Program-made: the position numbers and the translations under genes
Shown here: positions 12,801-27,800 of the stretch, one piece after another
How the letters are laid out: every line of letters starts with the position of its first letter
How positions within the stretch are numbered: the first letter of the stretch is position 1
Notes under the pieces: model-generated
The model's input: the letters and a program-made list of their open reading frames with translations, nothing else
The model's database searches: none
What the model was told of the DNA's origin: nothing
Origin: Phytoseiulus persimilis
Lineage: Eukaryota > Arthropoda > Arachnida > Mesostigmata > Phytoseiidae
Length of the DNA: 64,000 bases
Assembly (NCBI GenBank): GCA_037576195.1
Contig: CM075101.1
Location: forward strand, 11,904,001-11,968,000
Direction of reading: 5' to 3'

Positions 12801-15800
12801 GGAATAACAACGCACCGGGGAGACGCTTGATGGAAACCAAAAAACTAGAACTACTTCCGTTCAAGTTTATCAACCTCATCGAAACGCATTATACTCGAAA
12901 GGCGGTGTGAGATAATATGATTCTCACCGACGGCATTTCCTTGCTGCACGGAAAAGGTGAGCAACGTCTCGATAGAGCCCCCCTGTGGTTTTGATGTTCG
13001 ATCATCGGGACACCCTTGCTTCTGATGCGCAGCGAGCTGAGCTCCGGCCCCGTTCTCGTAGAAGTTGTGGCAAGCTCTGGGCGCTAGTGTTCGTGTTTCA
13101 AGGTTTTTGCGCTCAGGGGTACAGCGTGAGACTCGCGCTTGGCCGCTCGTGTCTTCTCCAGAGGATTCGGTCAGGCTTTTTGCTTTCTTGCCTACATACG
13201 CAAAGAAAGTGATTCGAAGCTTGAGTTCCCTCCTTTTTTGCTCCGGTTACTTCGTTCCCGGCCAGCCACAGCTTGACAGGCTGATGTCACGGTTCCTGCA
13301 TTCCCCTGCTATCGAGATTCAAGTGCTGAGAATCTTTCCTTCGTCCGTGTGCGCCTCTTCTGTCTGCGCCGACAAGTGCTAAACAGCGTCTCGAAAACTC
13401 TCTCCCTCTTTCTCTCCCTTTCACTCTCTCTGAGGAGTTGGTCGGATGTCTGCTGCTGGAAATCCGCTTCTCCCAACCTGTCGTCCTCCCTTCAGTCTCC
13501 TCTATTGTCGCGCTCCCCTGATTCGCCTCCACTAACAAAGCAAAACAGAACGAACCGACAGCAAGCCGTTCCCGAGATACAACAGGAAAATGACATATAT
13601 ATTCTGCTGGCTAGATAAACGGATAAACAGCAAGTTTTCCGTATGCGGGACACGACGCAGCCAGTCACTTTTGCCCGATCTCCCACAATCTTTGTCTCAA
13701 TCTCCTCGTTCAGCGCCTCTCTCCGCCGGAGGTGTCCTGCGCAGTGCCATCAACTGATTGAGAAGACAGCGCGGCGGGCCCCGTTATGATTGCCGTCGCT
13801 CGGCCAGACGTACAGAGAGACGAAAACCTGTCTATCGAGTTGTACAACGTCCGAGTTGTCCGACGGAAAGTCCGCGAAGAAAGTCCTCCAGCGCTATCGT
13901 CGGAGCCGTCCGAGGTTATGATGAGACGCACACCGACAGGAGTTCCAACGCCACGTTCTCGCGCTGATTTGGATTCCCTCGGCGCGAGTCCAGCCCACCA
14001 ACCCGGTTGATCTCATTTGCAGCTCGCTTCGAAATCCATTCAGAAATGTGTTTGAACTCCTTCAGAAAAGTCTCTCAATCAGTCAGATTTCGTAGCGAAC
14101 CTCACCGGAATAAGCTATGGAACCTTAATGAAATCACTCCGTCCAATCTGATCGCCCATCCCTCCTCAACCTCGTTGGAGATTCAAGTCAAAACACGTTC
14201 GAGGCTCCAGTCGTCTACCGCTCAGACAGATCATAGTCAATTTGTGCTCGGACTCTCGCGGTCTGCAACGAGCGTCGTCTCCCACGCAAGCTCGAATCCC
14301 GAGAGCATCTCGAAGGCCCGGGGAATAACCCGGAGGAGATTCGCTCGAGGGATCGGTGAAGGAATCGCTCGGAGATCGCTACGAGGGCGGCTCGCGAGTC
14401 GGCCATACATCAGCGGCGTTTTTTACATCGCGACAACTACGTGAAAGGCGACCGCGCACCCGCGCAAGGTGATGACTATGCCCCACAGGAAACTGTCGTT
14501 GAAAGGAACAGCCGAGCATTGATCACATGTCGACGATATGGTGTCACTATCGCCACAGCAGCAGCCTCCGCCTCCACTGTCGCCATCGATGGCTGCTGTA
14601 GGTGCAACCTGCTGACGGAAGATTCCCAATCGCACGAAAATGTTTCGAAACTAATCAATCAGCAGGCTTATTGAAGGGCCCCGCGACGCTGCTGAGGAGA
14701 CTCGAGCTTCCCCGCCGGGTTCAACAGAATCCAGAGAAGGTTGCCTGCTTCAACAGAGTTCTGCGAGAAAACCCGTGAACCACGTGCGCGTCGGGTTCGC
14801 GCACCTCTTGATATTCAGCGGAGGAATTCTCCTGAACCAGGCGCCTCAGCTCTCGGACCACATCTGCACAGGGGTGGACAGGAACAGCACCGGAGGTAGG
14901 TGTCAGCACAATTAATTCGGCAGCTCGCTCCGGCCAGGCACCGCTTGTATTCAGATTCCGTCGGATATTGGCCTGAAGTCGGGGAGAGCGCATTCCTTGG
15001 TTGGTGCGAGGACGTGTTAATCAAACACGATTCGTTCCCGGAAGACATGTTCACCAGGAACAGACGAAGAATGCCATCGTCTCACTACGAGTCTCGTGGA
15101 GGAAATCGAGGATAACCTCCGTCCTACTTGACTGCGAGGGCTAGAATCCGTCGCGCAACACAGATGAGATGCTGTTTGGAAATGTCAAACGGTGTCTGGA
15201 CACGGTCAACCTTCGATTCAGGAGTAGCGGCGGTGAAAACCCTCCCAAGCATGAGCGGATTCAATGGCCGATTGGAGGATGCGCTCGGGGAGTGGAGGGC
15301 AGTTTCAACCTTTCATCCCACTGCTTTGGTAGCATACCCCGGGAAGAGGAGGGCGGAGGGGGCAATCGCCCGATACCCTCCGATGACGGATTGCCTGTCG
15401 TCCTCGCGCATTTCGTCGATTTCAATCGGAAAACTCATCGAGTGATCCTCAACGACCGCCGCCCAACACATTCATTCACCCTTGTGGGGAGAAAATGGGT
15501 GGAAGAATCTCAAGAAATAGAAAGAAGACCTTCCCCGAATCAAGGAGGAGGAAAGAGGCTCCAAGGTCAGAGCACGGCCGAACGTCCACCCATGCGCACT
15601 GCCTTGGTCGCCCCAAGCCGGGAAACATTGAATAATTCAGCGCCTGGATGAGGAACAGAGCGAGGATTAGTTTTGACCGGAAATAAGAGCTTGGGAACGT
15701 TGGCTCCAACCCCGAGCAGGCGCGATCTAATTTGCACTGGATGTTGTTCGACAGGTAACAGCAAGCAGACTCGATCAACTATCGGATGCTAGGAATTTTC

Positions 15801-18800
15801 AGGGACGTCGTCCTGTCGACGATGAGGTGTACCAGGGGTACAAAAGCTCCGACCTGTCTCCACTTTCCTGGTGAATCTCTCAAGTTGGAAATTTCGCTCG
15901 CTCGTTACGGCTGTTTCCTCCGGTTCCTCGGAGACATTCAATGAGCCGGGAATGTTGATTCCTCTCGTGTGATATTCGTTCCGATCAGAGCGCCCGTCCT
16001 CTACAGATCACTCTGGTCGTCCTCGGGTTCCGCGGAGTCCCTCGACGCGTCCCTCGATTCCTCATCCTGTCCTTCGAGGCGTGCGTTTCCCGCCCCTTCG
16101 GTCGTTGGAGCAACTTCTTCTTCTTCGCCGCCCTCTTTCATACCCATATTCCTCCGCTTGATTGCCTCATTCCTCCAGTTGCGGCTTGTCGCAACTTTCT
16201 AGCAGTGGTGGCAGTTTTGAGCCCGACGTCGCACAGCCAGACAAATGGTGTCTGCTGTAGCATTGGTGTGACGCTGGTGGAGAGCAGGAGAGAGGAGAAG
16301 GTCGGCAGGCGTAAAACCACGCGAGGGAAAAAAATCTCTGACATTTTGTGGTTCGAGCAAGAGAAATCATGGCAGTGAGAAGCAGCGCAGACGGCGCGCG
16401 ATGGATAGAAGAACGAGACGCACGAATGACACCGTTTCTTTGCCAGGAAATTTATTGAACAAATTTTACAGTTTTCTGCAGCGCGCCAGCGAGCGCGACG
16501 AGCGAACAAATGAGGGAGGCCAGAGATGCGTTTCACGGGTCATGAGCCGCCGGATAAAACTGTTCAGGTCCTTGGACGAACGAAGGAGCGAGAATCCTAG
16601 GACCGCCGAGAGACGGACAGGCGGACGGACAGCCTCGAACCGCGAACGGAAACGACGTCGAGAACCACTCGGGAGCGCCAAAACCGAATTCAAAAAACCG
16701 GTTCTTGGAATGACCGAAGCGGCGGTGTGGGATGCCTCGCCCCGTTCTCCCCCGTTTGTCGGATGGGCCGGGTCTTGAGTTGGACGGATGTAATCGGATC
16801 GAGGCGTTCGAGATGAACGATACGCATGCCGCTCGTGTCGTGAACGAGTCACACATTGAGTGTGCCCAGCCAGTGACATCGACGAGGTCGATTTCGCGAC
16901 GAAGCTTCGTTTTTGCATCCACAAGATTTTGGCAGCGGGGCCGACAGGTTTCGGCGTCAAAGTTTGCGTGGTCCTCATTAGAGGAACTTTTAATCACGAA
17001 TTTTGTCATTCCTCTCTTTGCGATGCGGCGGTACGATATTCCTGTGTCATCTTATTCCGGCGTGCTCTGGCAGTTTGTTTGTCCGTAATCCTCCGAACGA
17101 ACTATTGCATGAAATTAGGGTCGTTCATACCCGCGCGCTCCCTGTCGGCGCAGGATATACGTGAGCCTCCCCGTCTCGATTCGCTCCCGTTATCCTCGAA
17201 TTTCCCAGCCGGTAAGTCTCGTTTGTTCTGAACACTTCACCTTGGAAGGTCACACGAGAGGCCTGTAACCGGCTCCGTAATTCAGGTCTCCGACGTCATT
17301 CATCGCCGCCACAGCCAAGCGCCTCCCAATGATGAGACCAGGAGAGGGCCCGCGGTGCCATCAGAAAGTTCGTTATCCAGGACCGGGGTTCAGACTTGGG
17401 TCGCTTCGTCGCAAACAGACTCGAGAACGTTTTGCGTTCGGGACATTAGCGCCTGAGAGTTGTTGGAGACACTCGAGAGGTCAGATGTCATCCGACGGTT
17501 TTCACTCATCTTGGTCTGCGGCTCATGAAGGCCGCCGCGTTCAAATAGTTTCACTAGATGACCGTTTGGGGAGACTTCTTCTCAACGCCGCCGCTAACGC
17601 TCCAACAGAGCGCTTTCGGCCGCCGCCACAGTTTTCCTAATGGACTGACTGGCTCCCTGGCCGAGAGTCCGCCCGTGAGCCCGCACGCTAGCCAACCACC
17701 CAGCTCGCGCCGGAAACTCTCCGTGGATTCGTCTGTCGGCGGCGCAATCGTCTCTCTCAAGAACTCGTACGAAGACAACATGAACAGAGTGCACGGCTCG
17801 AAAGCAGCTCCAGTACGTCAGTCAGCCAACGCACCCGTCAGTCAGTCAGCCAGAGCGACGGGCGGTCGACGCGTTTGTCGTCACTCTATTCTCTCTCCCT
17901 GGTTTCATTTCCTCTGTGACGTTCTTCCTTCCGCTCTCATGAACCCTGCTACAAGCTCCGCTCGCGCCTTGGGCTCTTTTACGGCTTTTTCCCACTCTCC
18001 TTACACCACTGTGCCCCTTCCGGCCCTCATTAACACTCAGGCCCCCATTCCCCAACCCTTACGGCCCAACCTGGACATCAGAACGCACTATCGCCCGCCC
18101 TCTCTTCCGACCAGCCCTCTCGCATGCTCCCGGGCTTACTCCCGCACCACGTTCCGCTTTCCGTCTCGGGGCTCCTCACGCTCATTCTCTCAGTGGTTTC
18201 GCTTTCAATCTCTGGTCACAGTCTCGTTCACGACGAACGTCCGTCCCACCAAAACACGGTTCCTAACGGTCAACAGAGCGGCCAACCGAGCACAAGTGTG
18301 CGCAAGATTTCGCCGTATTCCGCAGGAAGTGACTGCTCGTTCCACTCGGCTCACTCGGATTCACTTGACCGCTTCCCTGTCCCAGGTTGTAGTCGAATGC
18401 TTCCATCTGGTTTCCTCTCTCCAGCCATGCTCCCCTGATGGCGTTCTTTGTCTTCCGCGAGCGTGCCAGTTGTTGCCCCGCGTGTTTACGGAACGCCCTC
18501 CAGCACGGTGCTTCAAGGGGCTGTGAACGCATATGTTTGCTCTCGCGCGTGCACAACTGCAGGTTTGAATCATACATCGTTCTCTCCGATGTTGCGTCAG
18601 GGTTGCGGGATGGAAGCTCCCGCGGAGCTTGAACGAGAAAGTCGCGGCTCCTCCTCAGCCGTAAGAGACTGAGGGAGAGGGGGGGGGGCTATCAGGATCT
18701 CTCGGAGTGTCAACACTCGTTTAATGGTTGAGAACTGCGGTCGGAGTGCTGTGGGGAACGCAGACCATATCTTGTTCGGATAGTTTCAGAACTTCTTCAA

Positions 18801-21800
18801 AATCTGAGTCTGTGTGAATAGTAATTCCCAAGCCTTGTGAGTCGGCCGCTGCAGCCAAACGTGGAGCAATCTTTCTATTCACTGGGTTAAACGAAGCGTC
18901 CCATCCCGGTGCGAACAAAATGGACCACTGCTATTCGAATGCGTCGCAAGAATATAACGAATGGAGAGAAAAGAAAAGAGACTTTTTTGTCTGCTCAAGC
19001 TGAGACGTCATCTTGCCGACAACCGCCTGTCGCTCGAGCACTCGGAAGAAACCCCCGCTCCGTATGGAAACTCCTCAGCAAATTTTAGAATTCCGGAATA
19101 ATTCCGAATGGTAGAATCTTCGAGCGTATTCCATCCTCTCCTCCCCCTCAGCTTGTATTCCGCGCGGCTAGAGATCGAGTCGGGGTCCTGGACTGTCGGT
19201 TCAGCTTAGGTCGGGCTTGTCTCCGAAATACGACGAAACCGTTGAGCCCGAAGAGAACACGCTGTGTATGCGTTCATGAGATAGCTGGAAACGCTTGGCC
19301 GAAGTACAGGGCTGGACGATCAAACGCTGGTCAAGCTCGCGGTGTCGTTAGACCGCAGAATGAAGGTTTCCTCATAAATCGGAATCGGAATCATTTGTTC
19401 CCCTAATTATTCTGTGTTTCTGTCAGCTCGTGGTCGTACTCATTTCCCTGTGCACATTCTCGAATGACCCCCTCTAGGGGACGTATCCAGGTCCGTCCCC
19501 GAGCTGTTTGGCATCCCTTCACTCCTATCTCTTATCTTTGGAGAACTTATTTAGTGTCATGCCCTCAAGACCTCGCAAGGAGCTATCGGTGACGCTCCGC
19601 GAAGAGGGTTTTATGTGGTAATGAAATCGCGAGCACACAAGAACACAAGATTTCGACTCGGGAGACTGGCGGCTCTCCGAACGGAGCCTCGAGAGACTTA
19701 TGGGCTCCCTGGCTCTCACTTGAAAGGTCCATATTCTCCGGCCAAGTGAAGATCTGCCGAGGAGCGTTACTGCTCACCGTCGCCGAACACCCCCTCCCCC
19801 CCTTGGCTCACGTTGTCCGCTTTGTGACTCAGTTCGATTCATATCTCTCCTCCTTCATTAATGGCATGCATTCTGAACGAATCACTCCGCCTGCGCCGAA
19901 TGTTCTTCCGAAGACGGAGCATTGCCACGCGCTTCCCTCATGGCTCTTCCAACCACAGGAGAACCTCGATTTCATAAACCGATGTTATATCAACCTCCAT
20001 TATATCAATTTTCGATTACATAAACCTCTATCATATCTACCGTCGATTCGATCAATTTTATACTGTAACAACCTCGATCGTATCAGCCTGAAGCTCAACC
20101 TCAATGAGATTTAGACCGCTAAAAGTCGCCTCTATTGAAGAAATCAGCTCCCATAATGCTTTGAAAAGGTTTTGACGGAAGTTCAAGCCGGCTAAACTGC
20201 GGACGCGCGGCAACGGTGCTGTTTGCGAAATTCCATTCGAGGAACGATCGGACTCGCGGAATGACTTGATACAGCACTTGGGGAACTCCTCGGGATCGTG
20301 TCGACCCAATTTCGACATACCGTCATATTTCTGAGAGTTCTTCGAAGTCATCTGAGAGCTCTCGTTCGGAGCACTTCCAACAGAATTGTGAGCAAGACGA
20401 AATCATTTCCAAATAACTTGAACACCTGCTAGATATGTTCCCCAGAATATTTGTGGAATGATCCGACGGACTCTCGATCCGGAAAACGGCCCTAAGAATC
20501 CCATTTTTTCTGGAACATGGGTCTCGAAACGTAGATTTTGTCAACCTCGATGTATCGAGGTTTTACTGTACCCTGAACCTTTTCTCTCTCGATTTTGCCT
20601 CGAAAAACGTCATCATATATTCTCACTGGCACCTTCTCAGATGTTGAAATTATCAGATAACAAGCTTGTCACATAAAGAGTTCCTCATATCACGAAATCG
20701 GTAGATAGCGATCTCATCTGATGCAGTTTTTCGAGAAAAATCGACAAAAAGAGGCTTGTGATCCACGGGATCTCAGGATATGCGACTGCACATCACACAA
20801 CCCGTTGCGTGTTTTTTTTTTCGTTCGCGCGAGAGAGAAGCGAGTTGTGATAAGCATTCCTCCAGTCAGCTTTGATGACGAAAGTTCCGATCGGACTTCC
20901 CGAGGAAATTGAACTTCCAGGTCACGGGCTCTGGAAACTCCGAACCGAGCCGAGTCGGCAGCTCCGCGATCCCGGGATTATAATTCTCCTTTGAGGAGCG
21001 AAATCAAGAACTTTCCGATCCAGGAATAGATCCGAAATCTCTGAACAACGCAGCGGGAGAAGAAATTCGCGTTGATTCGAGTCGAGGATCTCGAGCACTT
21101 CCGAGAGCAAGCTCAACGAGAGAAAAAATCGAAACTTTTCGACTGCCTGGGATCAGTTTGCGATATCCGGGCGGCCCTGTCCGCGAGTTTGTCGTTGAGC
21201 TCTGATCCGGGAACGGAATTGGAGCTCGTTCTGAAACGTCTGAGACTTGAGGTGAATCCCGATGGAGTTGAGATCGAACATGGAGAATCGACACTCCCCA
21301 GAGCTCGAATCGGGCAGCGCGCGTCATTCTTCACCTGCAGCCCAGATGCGAAATTTGATCGAGCGCCTCATCATGGGGCCAAGTTTGAGCCGGGGAGTTT
21401 CGCGGTCAAGGAAGATCCTCGATCTTTCCTCGGCAGCGGCCCCTGCCTGGAGGTCTGTCCTGGATCGCGTCAAGGGAATCAAGACCCTCTCAACCTCATC
21501 TCCCAATACTCTAGCCGAAACAGCCCGGGCGCTCAGAAGGAAGGGGAGGCGGAGAAGAACCCAATACAGAAGAGTGTTTCGCACGAACTGTCTTTTTCCG
21601 CGACTCGGAACAATCAAACTCGAATGGATTGCACTGAGAATGGAAGGACGCCGCGCTCTCCTCAATTCGTTGTTCCCCGTCCTGACCGACTAGAAAGGAT
21701 GCCCAAAAAACGCTCTGAGGATGGGAATTTTTAGCAAATTACGCTAAATTAAAATCCTCCATTTACATCTCGGTTCCTGTGTATCGAACTCTTCGCTGCC

Positions 21801-24800
21801 GTCGGTTCTCTGGCCGCTCTCGACCTCACTCCAAGTCTCCTGACCGCCGTCCCGCTTCCCGCCTCCGGCTCAATCATCTCCATTCCCTACAGCCCACGGT
21901 TCCCCCGTGTTCTCCCTTCCTTTCTGCAATCCTTCGGAGACTTTCTCCTAGCTTCTCGCTCTTTCCCTACTTCTGGTTTTTCCCTTTGCGACTTCTCTCC
22001 GCCGACTTCTCCGAACTCGGACTTTTCTCTCAGGTCTCATGGAAGACCGATTGGGGAAGTTCTCTTCTATCCTTGGAGCCGTGAGTTTTCCGCATATTTT
22101 TCCTCCCGACCAACCGGTAACGTGATCCGGTTCGGCAATCCAATTCCCTGGAGTATCTTGTTTGAATTTCGCAGAAACTGATTGCAGAACATCGAAGTAC
22201 CGTAGACGAGTATCCTTTGTCGCGATTGCTCGGACGGAATTCGAGTCTCATGAATCAGAAATTCGATCCCAGCGCGCGCGTTCTTCCTTCCTGCTCAGAT
22301 TTCGGGAGATTGTCGGATTCAGCTTGGAAACGATACTCTCGCGAAATTTCGCAATAAAAGCTGCGCTCGGCTCTGAATTTTAGATTCGACCACTGTGGAG
22401 GGGGCCTGTAGATTGAATGTAGAGCGTCGAGGGATGGATAACTTGGGGAGGAGAGACCGAGAAATGAAAAGTACGAGGAACGGGACTGTTGGAACGATTG
22501 CGCGGTTGACGGCGACTCACAAATTAGTGAACAAGTTGAAGAGAGCGCGGGGGCGGGTAATGGGGGCCACGGGGATGGAGGAGAACGAGGAGGATAATCG
22601 ATTGGGTGTGGAGGGAGAGGAGACCCGTGACCTTGCTGCAGAGGCTCCAACTTCACGTTCTCCAGAGCCCCGGGGGGAGGGTTCAAAACCTGTGTTTTCA
22701 AAGGACCAGCTGTTTTTATTCCCGGAACACTGGGTCTCCCGGTCCCAAAGCCTCTGGCTGAAACCTCCGACCCGGATTCCGGCATTGACACCACGGAAGC
22801 TAGGGCGTAGACGGAGCGCAACATATGAGCAGAGACGAAGAGCCATGAATGATCTTTTAGTTCATGATTTCCCCCGAGATGGCAGAGAATTCAATTCCGT
22901 CCGTCCTCAGGTCAGTCCTGGCCAGTCGACTGCGAGAAACCTCAGTGGGGCTCGACGAAGACAGTTGGCTCACAGCGGAGAGGACCCGGCTAAAACGATG
23001 AATTTATCCACTTGCCGGAGGGGACTTCTTGAGGGTTTCACTCAGCGGAGCGGTCTCTTCATGAGGAGCTCCCACTCTCCCAATGTAACCTCTGAAACCA
23101 TCCCGACGCAAATATCGGCCCTCGGGGATTCTGGTTTCTCGGTTTCCGTCCAAACTAATTTCCGCGATGGTTTCCAAGCCAGCGGCAGGAATAATCGAGG
23201 GTCCCCAAGGATCCCCACAGTTGTCAGACAGTGATACCCCTCGATTCTTCTCCCAGGCTCGAGGAAGTGGTGATAGAGGGCGCGAAAGGGGTCGAGGGAG
23301 CCGCTGCTGCGGGGACACAGAGGGAAACCGGTGCTGCGTGTTCGGCGCCCGGAGGACGTTTGAGTAGTAACGTCTCAGAGAAATCATCAGGCGTTTGATT
23401 CAGGCCCGACACGTCCTGCGAGGTGGAGCGTGGCCTAGTGTACGTCGCCGCAACAAGTGCGATGTGTTTAACGACATAAATCCGCCTCGACGGAAACGGT
23501 GAGAACAGTCTCCCTCCGAGTTCCCGACGCTGCTGGCCCCGAGACTGAGATGGCGGGTTGAGAGCTGCGGAAAAACGAGTTTCAAAGTTCGCTAAGCCTT
23601 CCGCCCGCACTTACGACCACCCCCACAGGGAAGCTCGGACAGCCATCAGGACCCATCCGACTGGAAGCGGTCTCTGGACACGTTTCCTGATCATGAACAG
23701 GGGGAACAAAACGAAGGCCAAGCGAAGCGGGACAGCTTCCAATCCTGGAGATGGGCAGCCGGCCGCCACTGCGTGGGCGCGAAATCGAAGTCCCGGTGCT
23801 CGGGACGTGGAGTAGGCGCCCAGAGGCCGCGTTTTCGCAGTCCCCGCTTCCTTATCATCTCAGTTAGTCAAGCTCCTGTTCTCGAATCGTTCGATGAACG
23901 CGTTAGCCGGCGGCGATCTGGGAAGGCGAGATGTCAGAACGCTCGAGGGGACAGATCGATGCGAAAACGGAGCGCTTGTTTCGGACGATTGCGACGCTTG
24001 TTCGCTCCAGCCTGATTTCAGAGTCTGTCTCGCTCGATTAAGGGAGCTGTTGAGCTGATCGTTGTGCCTTGCTTTCTCTTTCCCGCCGTGTTTTCGGCTC
24101 AGAAGGAATGCGAATGTCTCTGTAGAGAGTCGTCGCCCCGGCTATTCCCGTTTGCGACATTGCGACGACAAACTACGTCTGCTCCGAAAAACCCTCAGAA
24201 TCGAAGACTGTGCTCCCGCCGAGGTGGCAGGAAGTCTCTCCGGGGGATCGCACCGGCGCCAGTGAATTGCTGCCTTCGCTCCGATTGTGTCTGCAGGCTC
24301 GCGTGTCCTTGGTCAGGTGCGGTTTCGCGGCATCGAGGAGAGCTCCTGACCCATCTCGGAAAGAGGATTCGAACGAGAGCTCATCCCCCGAGACGCAGCT
24401 TCTAACGACGGGTTCCGGGTCGCGTTGGAGGAGCATCATTGGTTCTTCACGATTCGTTCCGGTGTTGCACGTGCAGCCGCTATTAGTGCTCCTCTGAGAT
24501 TCTGCCCTCCAACTAGATCTTCCAACCGTTCCGAGGTCGCGGGAGCGGGATCCTGCAACAGGGCACGCAGCGGGAAGAGAGGAACATGTCGGAAAAGCGC
24601 TCGAAAGCCGAATCTTCGTCCGCGCGTATCATCATGAGATGGGCACGAGCGGGTCGCAAGACAGGAGCCTCGAGCTCGTCGGGGTCGGAGCGGCGTTCAG
24701 GCGGATGGCGATCATCACTGTCGACGGAGAGCCCCGATCTTCATGGGGCCGCTCATGGAGATTTCGTGAGCGTACCTCCCACGCCGACGAAATTGAGCGG

Positions 24801-27800
24801 GGAAGAACAAAAGCGTTAATGAGATAAATCGCTAATTCGATCGTGATCGAATTAGCCTTCTTATCCGAGGCGCGGGAGACCGTGATGTTTCTGACGCTAC
24901 AAGAGACTGAATGAGGATTATGGGAAAGCGGCACACTATCACTCATTGGAGCTTCTGTTCCTTCCCTTCATATTGTTCCCTGATGAACCCCGGTCGTCTT
25001 GCGTACCGAATCTGAGGTGCGGAACATCCCCAAACCGACCAGACGATCTCCTTCATTTGGGGCGGGTGGAGGGAGGGAGGGGGGACATGAGCGCTCCCCG
25101 AGTCGGCACGGCGGAATGAAGAGAACTCATCCATTGACGCAACGGCAGAATGAACGAAAAGTTAAACGGGAGGCCGCGCCGCTCGACATTGAAATATTGA
25201 AAAGCGCCCTGACGTATTGACATGATCGTTATTCAGGATACTCTGATGGTTCCCCCCATCACTTCCGCTGGTACTCGTCATCCTTGGAAAAAATTTCATC
25301 GGCAGTTGTTCCACTTCGAAATGTGAGGAACTTCGAGCCGATGGAGCGACTACTCGTCATGCTTCATCATGTTATCGACTTTCTGGACTCCGCTTGGCGG
25401 TTGCGACGCGGAGCTCCTTGGCAACCCGGGTCCCCTCACGTTCGAACGGCGCGAGACAAGAGCGTTTTCGGAGAACAGCCTGCGACCAGGTTCGTGGGAG
25501 ATCCCGAGGAAATTCCTCCTGACACTTCCGCCCGCTCAGCAATCTGCTCCTTCCTTTTGTTGATATTCTTTGTGACTTTGAGAGATTCCGGGCGAACGCT
25601 CGTGTCCAGAGCACAGAGTGCTTTCGATTCAATACTTGAACCCGCTTTACATAATTAGTTCCGCGAGGTCTTTGGTGCTGCGTCGTTTCCGCCGCTCGCA
25701 GCACTGCCCAGGAGCGCGGCTGACCAAAGCGTTCGGGGAGAGGCGGCCGTGCAAGACGATATCGCAGAATGCGGAACGCGCAACCGGCTCGGCGTTCTCT
25801 GACCCTCACGAGCCATCCGAGCGGGCCACCGACTGAGAGCGATTCAGTCAGCAAGCAAACAATCTAACTCAATTACTGTCGTGGAATCATGACCTCGGGT
25901 GAAGCAGGACGGAGGGGGGGGGGAGAAACACAGAGACACGCGATGTGCAGGACGGAAAAGAACTTCAGACTACGACCTCAAGCCACTGCTCGAGGCAACA
26001 AGCGAGCTCCCCGTCCGGACGGCGGCGTTCCACGCGCCTACCCGAAGCCGTATCCAGAGGGAGTAGATCCATGCGTCGTGTAGAAAAAAGGCTCTGCCTC
26101 CAGCATGAACCAACTGTTTTTTGTCCATGTTCGGCCCCCTTCTTGCTTACTTCTCAGGACCTTGTTCTTCACGTGCACGAAACCCTGCGCTTCCTCCGGG
26201 CGAAACTCGCCTCCACTGTTTCCGAAGGATCGAGCTCCTGTACCTCTCGTCATACTTCTTCAGTCCACGACCGATTCGCCGGAATCGGTCGCGTCAGGAG
26301 TCGCGGTTCCAAGCGATTACTGGTACTCGTATCCACCATCATCGAGATCGTGGCTCGAGCTATCTGAGAGACCGATCACAGCTCAAGCTTTCAGCTGATC
26401 GAAGACAGCTGACCCCAGAAGCTTTGCTCGGTGATCATCGCTCACTGAGGATTCACGCCAGGACGTCCCACTCGAGTCCTAACCGCGGGCCCCGAGAACG
26501 AAAGGCGGGTTCCGTTCACGGGTTCTAAGCTTAGATCCCTCTTCTGAGACGAAGTTGTTTATGTACGCGCAGAACTGGTTGAGCAACTGGATGAATTCTC
26601 GACTGAGTGTTGAGCCGTTTCGCGATCGCGGCGTGAACCGTATTCACCCGACGTTCCGCAAAATCTGCGATCGGCCCATGAAAGTGAAGGACAATGTCTC
26701 GCGCGACGAACATTAGCTCAAGCTATTGCTCGATTGGCTTCGAAGAACCCGATGGCCCTTCACGGTCACTGCAGGAAATGCCCTCCACAAGGAACGCATG
26801 ATTTCAACTTGACATGAGCCGTCAAGTGACCTTTCGAATCAGCTGAATCAACAGCCGGTCCGGCGCGCACCATGAGAATCGAACCTTCTCTGATTTCGTC
26901 TCTGAGCGGCGCTGATCAGAGCCTTTCCGAGCTCGTTGTAACGTATGTGTGATATCTTCGAAAAAACCGAACGCGGTAACTTCGCCGAAAGTCGTACCCG
27001 AGACAGCGAGAAACAAGGAGGGAACCCGGATGTATCGAATCAACAATCTGGCGGGCGTTGGGCGAAATGAGACAGAACGGGGCTTGGTTCGCGTTCCTTC
27101 GTGCGATCTCGATCCGGGTCGAGTTGATTCCGTCTGCATTCATTGCAAGTTCTTTCATTTCCGCTTTTGCTCCCGTCTCGAATAACGAGGATAATAAAAC
27201 AGCCGAAAATACACGCGTAACATCGTTTGAAACTGACTGACTGACGTCCCGAATCGCATGTCTGCTTGAATTATTGTCAACTTGGTGCGTCGCTTGAAAG
27301 TCCCTTTATGTCGACCTCCCGCGCGAGACATTCGACAACGCTCGCGCCGTCGCTTGTTTAAGCTCCTGGCGTCCCGACATTGACGTACTTATTGTTCTCC
27401 GTCTTGTTTGTTGCAGATGCTTTTGTTTGCTCTGCCCTGAGAGCCCCTCTCGGGAAGGAGGCCTCCGCCGTTGTCTGCTGTTCCGGAGCATCCCTACAGG
27501 AGGCCTTTCTTCCAATAGATAGACAATCATCGGATCCGAACGTGAAAAAATTGAATTGAGCTCGCGTTCAGTTCCTATTCCGCTCGAGCTCTCCGGACTC
27601 CTCGGGGAGCTGGCGACATCCCGATGGGAACGAGAAGTCACACAGGAGTTGGACGGACGGAATGTGAGCAATGCACGTCTCGTGCGGTTCTTCGCTAGAA
27701 CATCTATAGTCTCGTCGCTTATCAGATTGACATCGGGTGATCTCGAAATTCTGAGAACAAATGGAACTGCGTCGAGGAGATCTGGCACAGTATCCACTGA

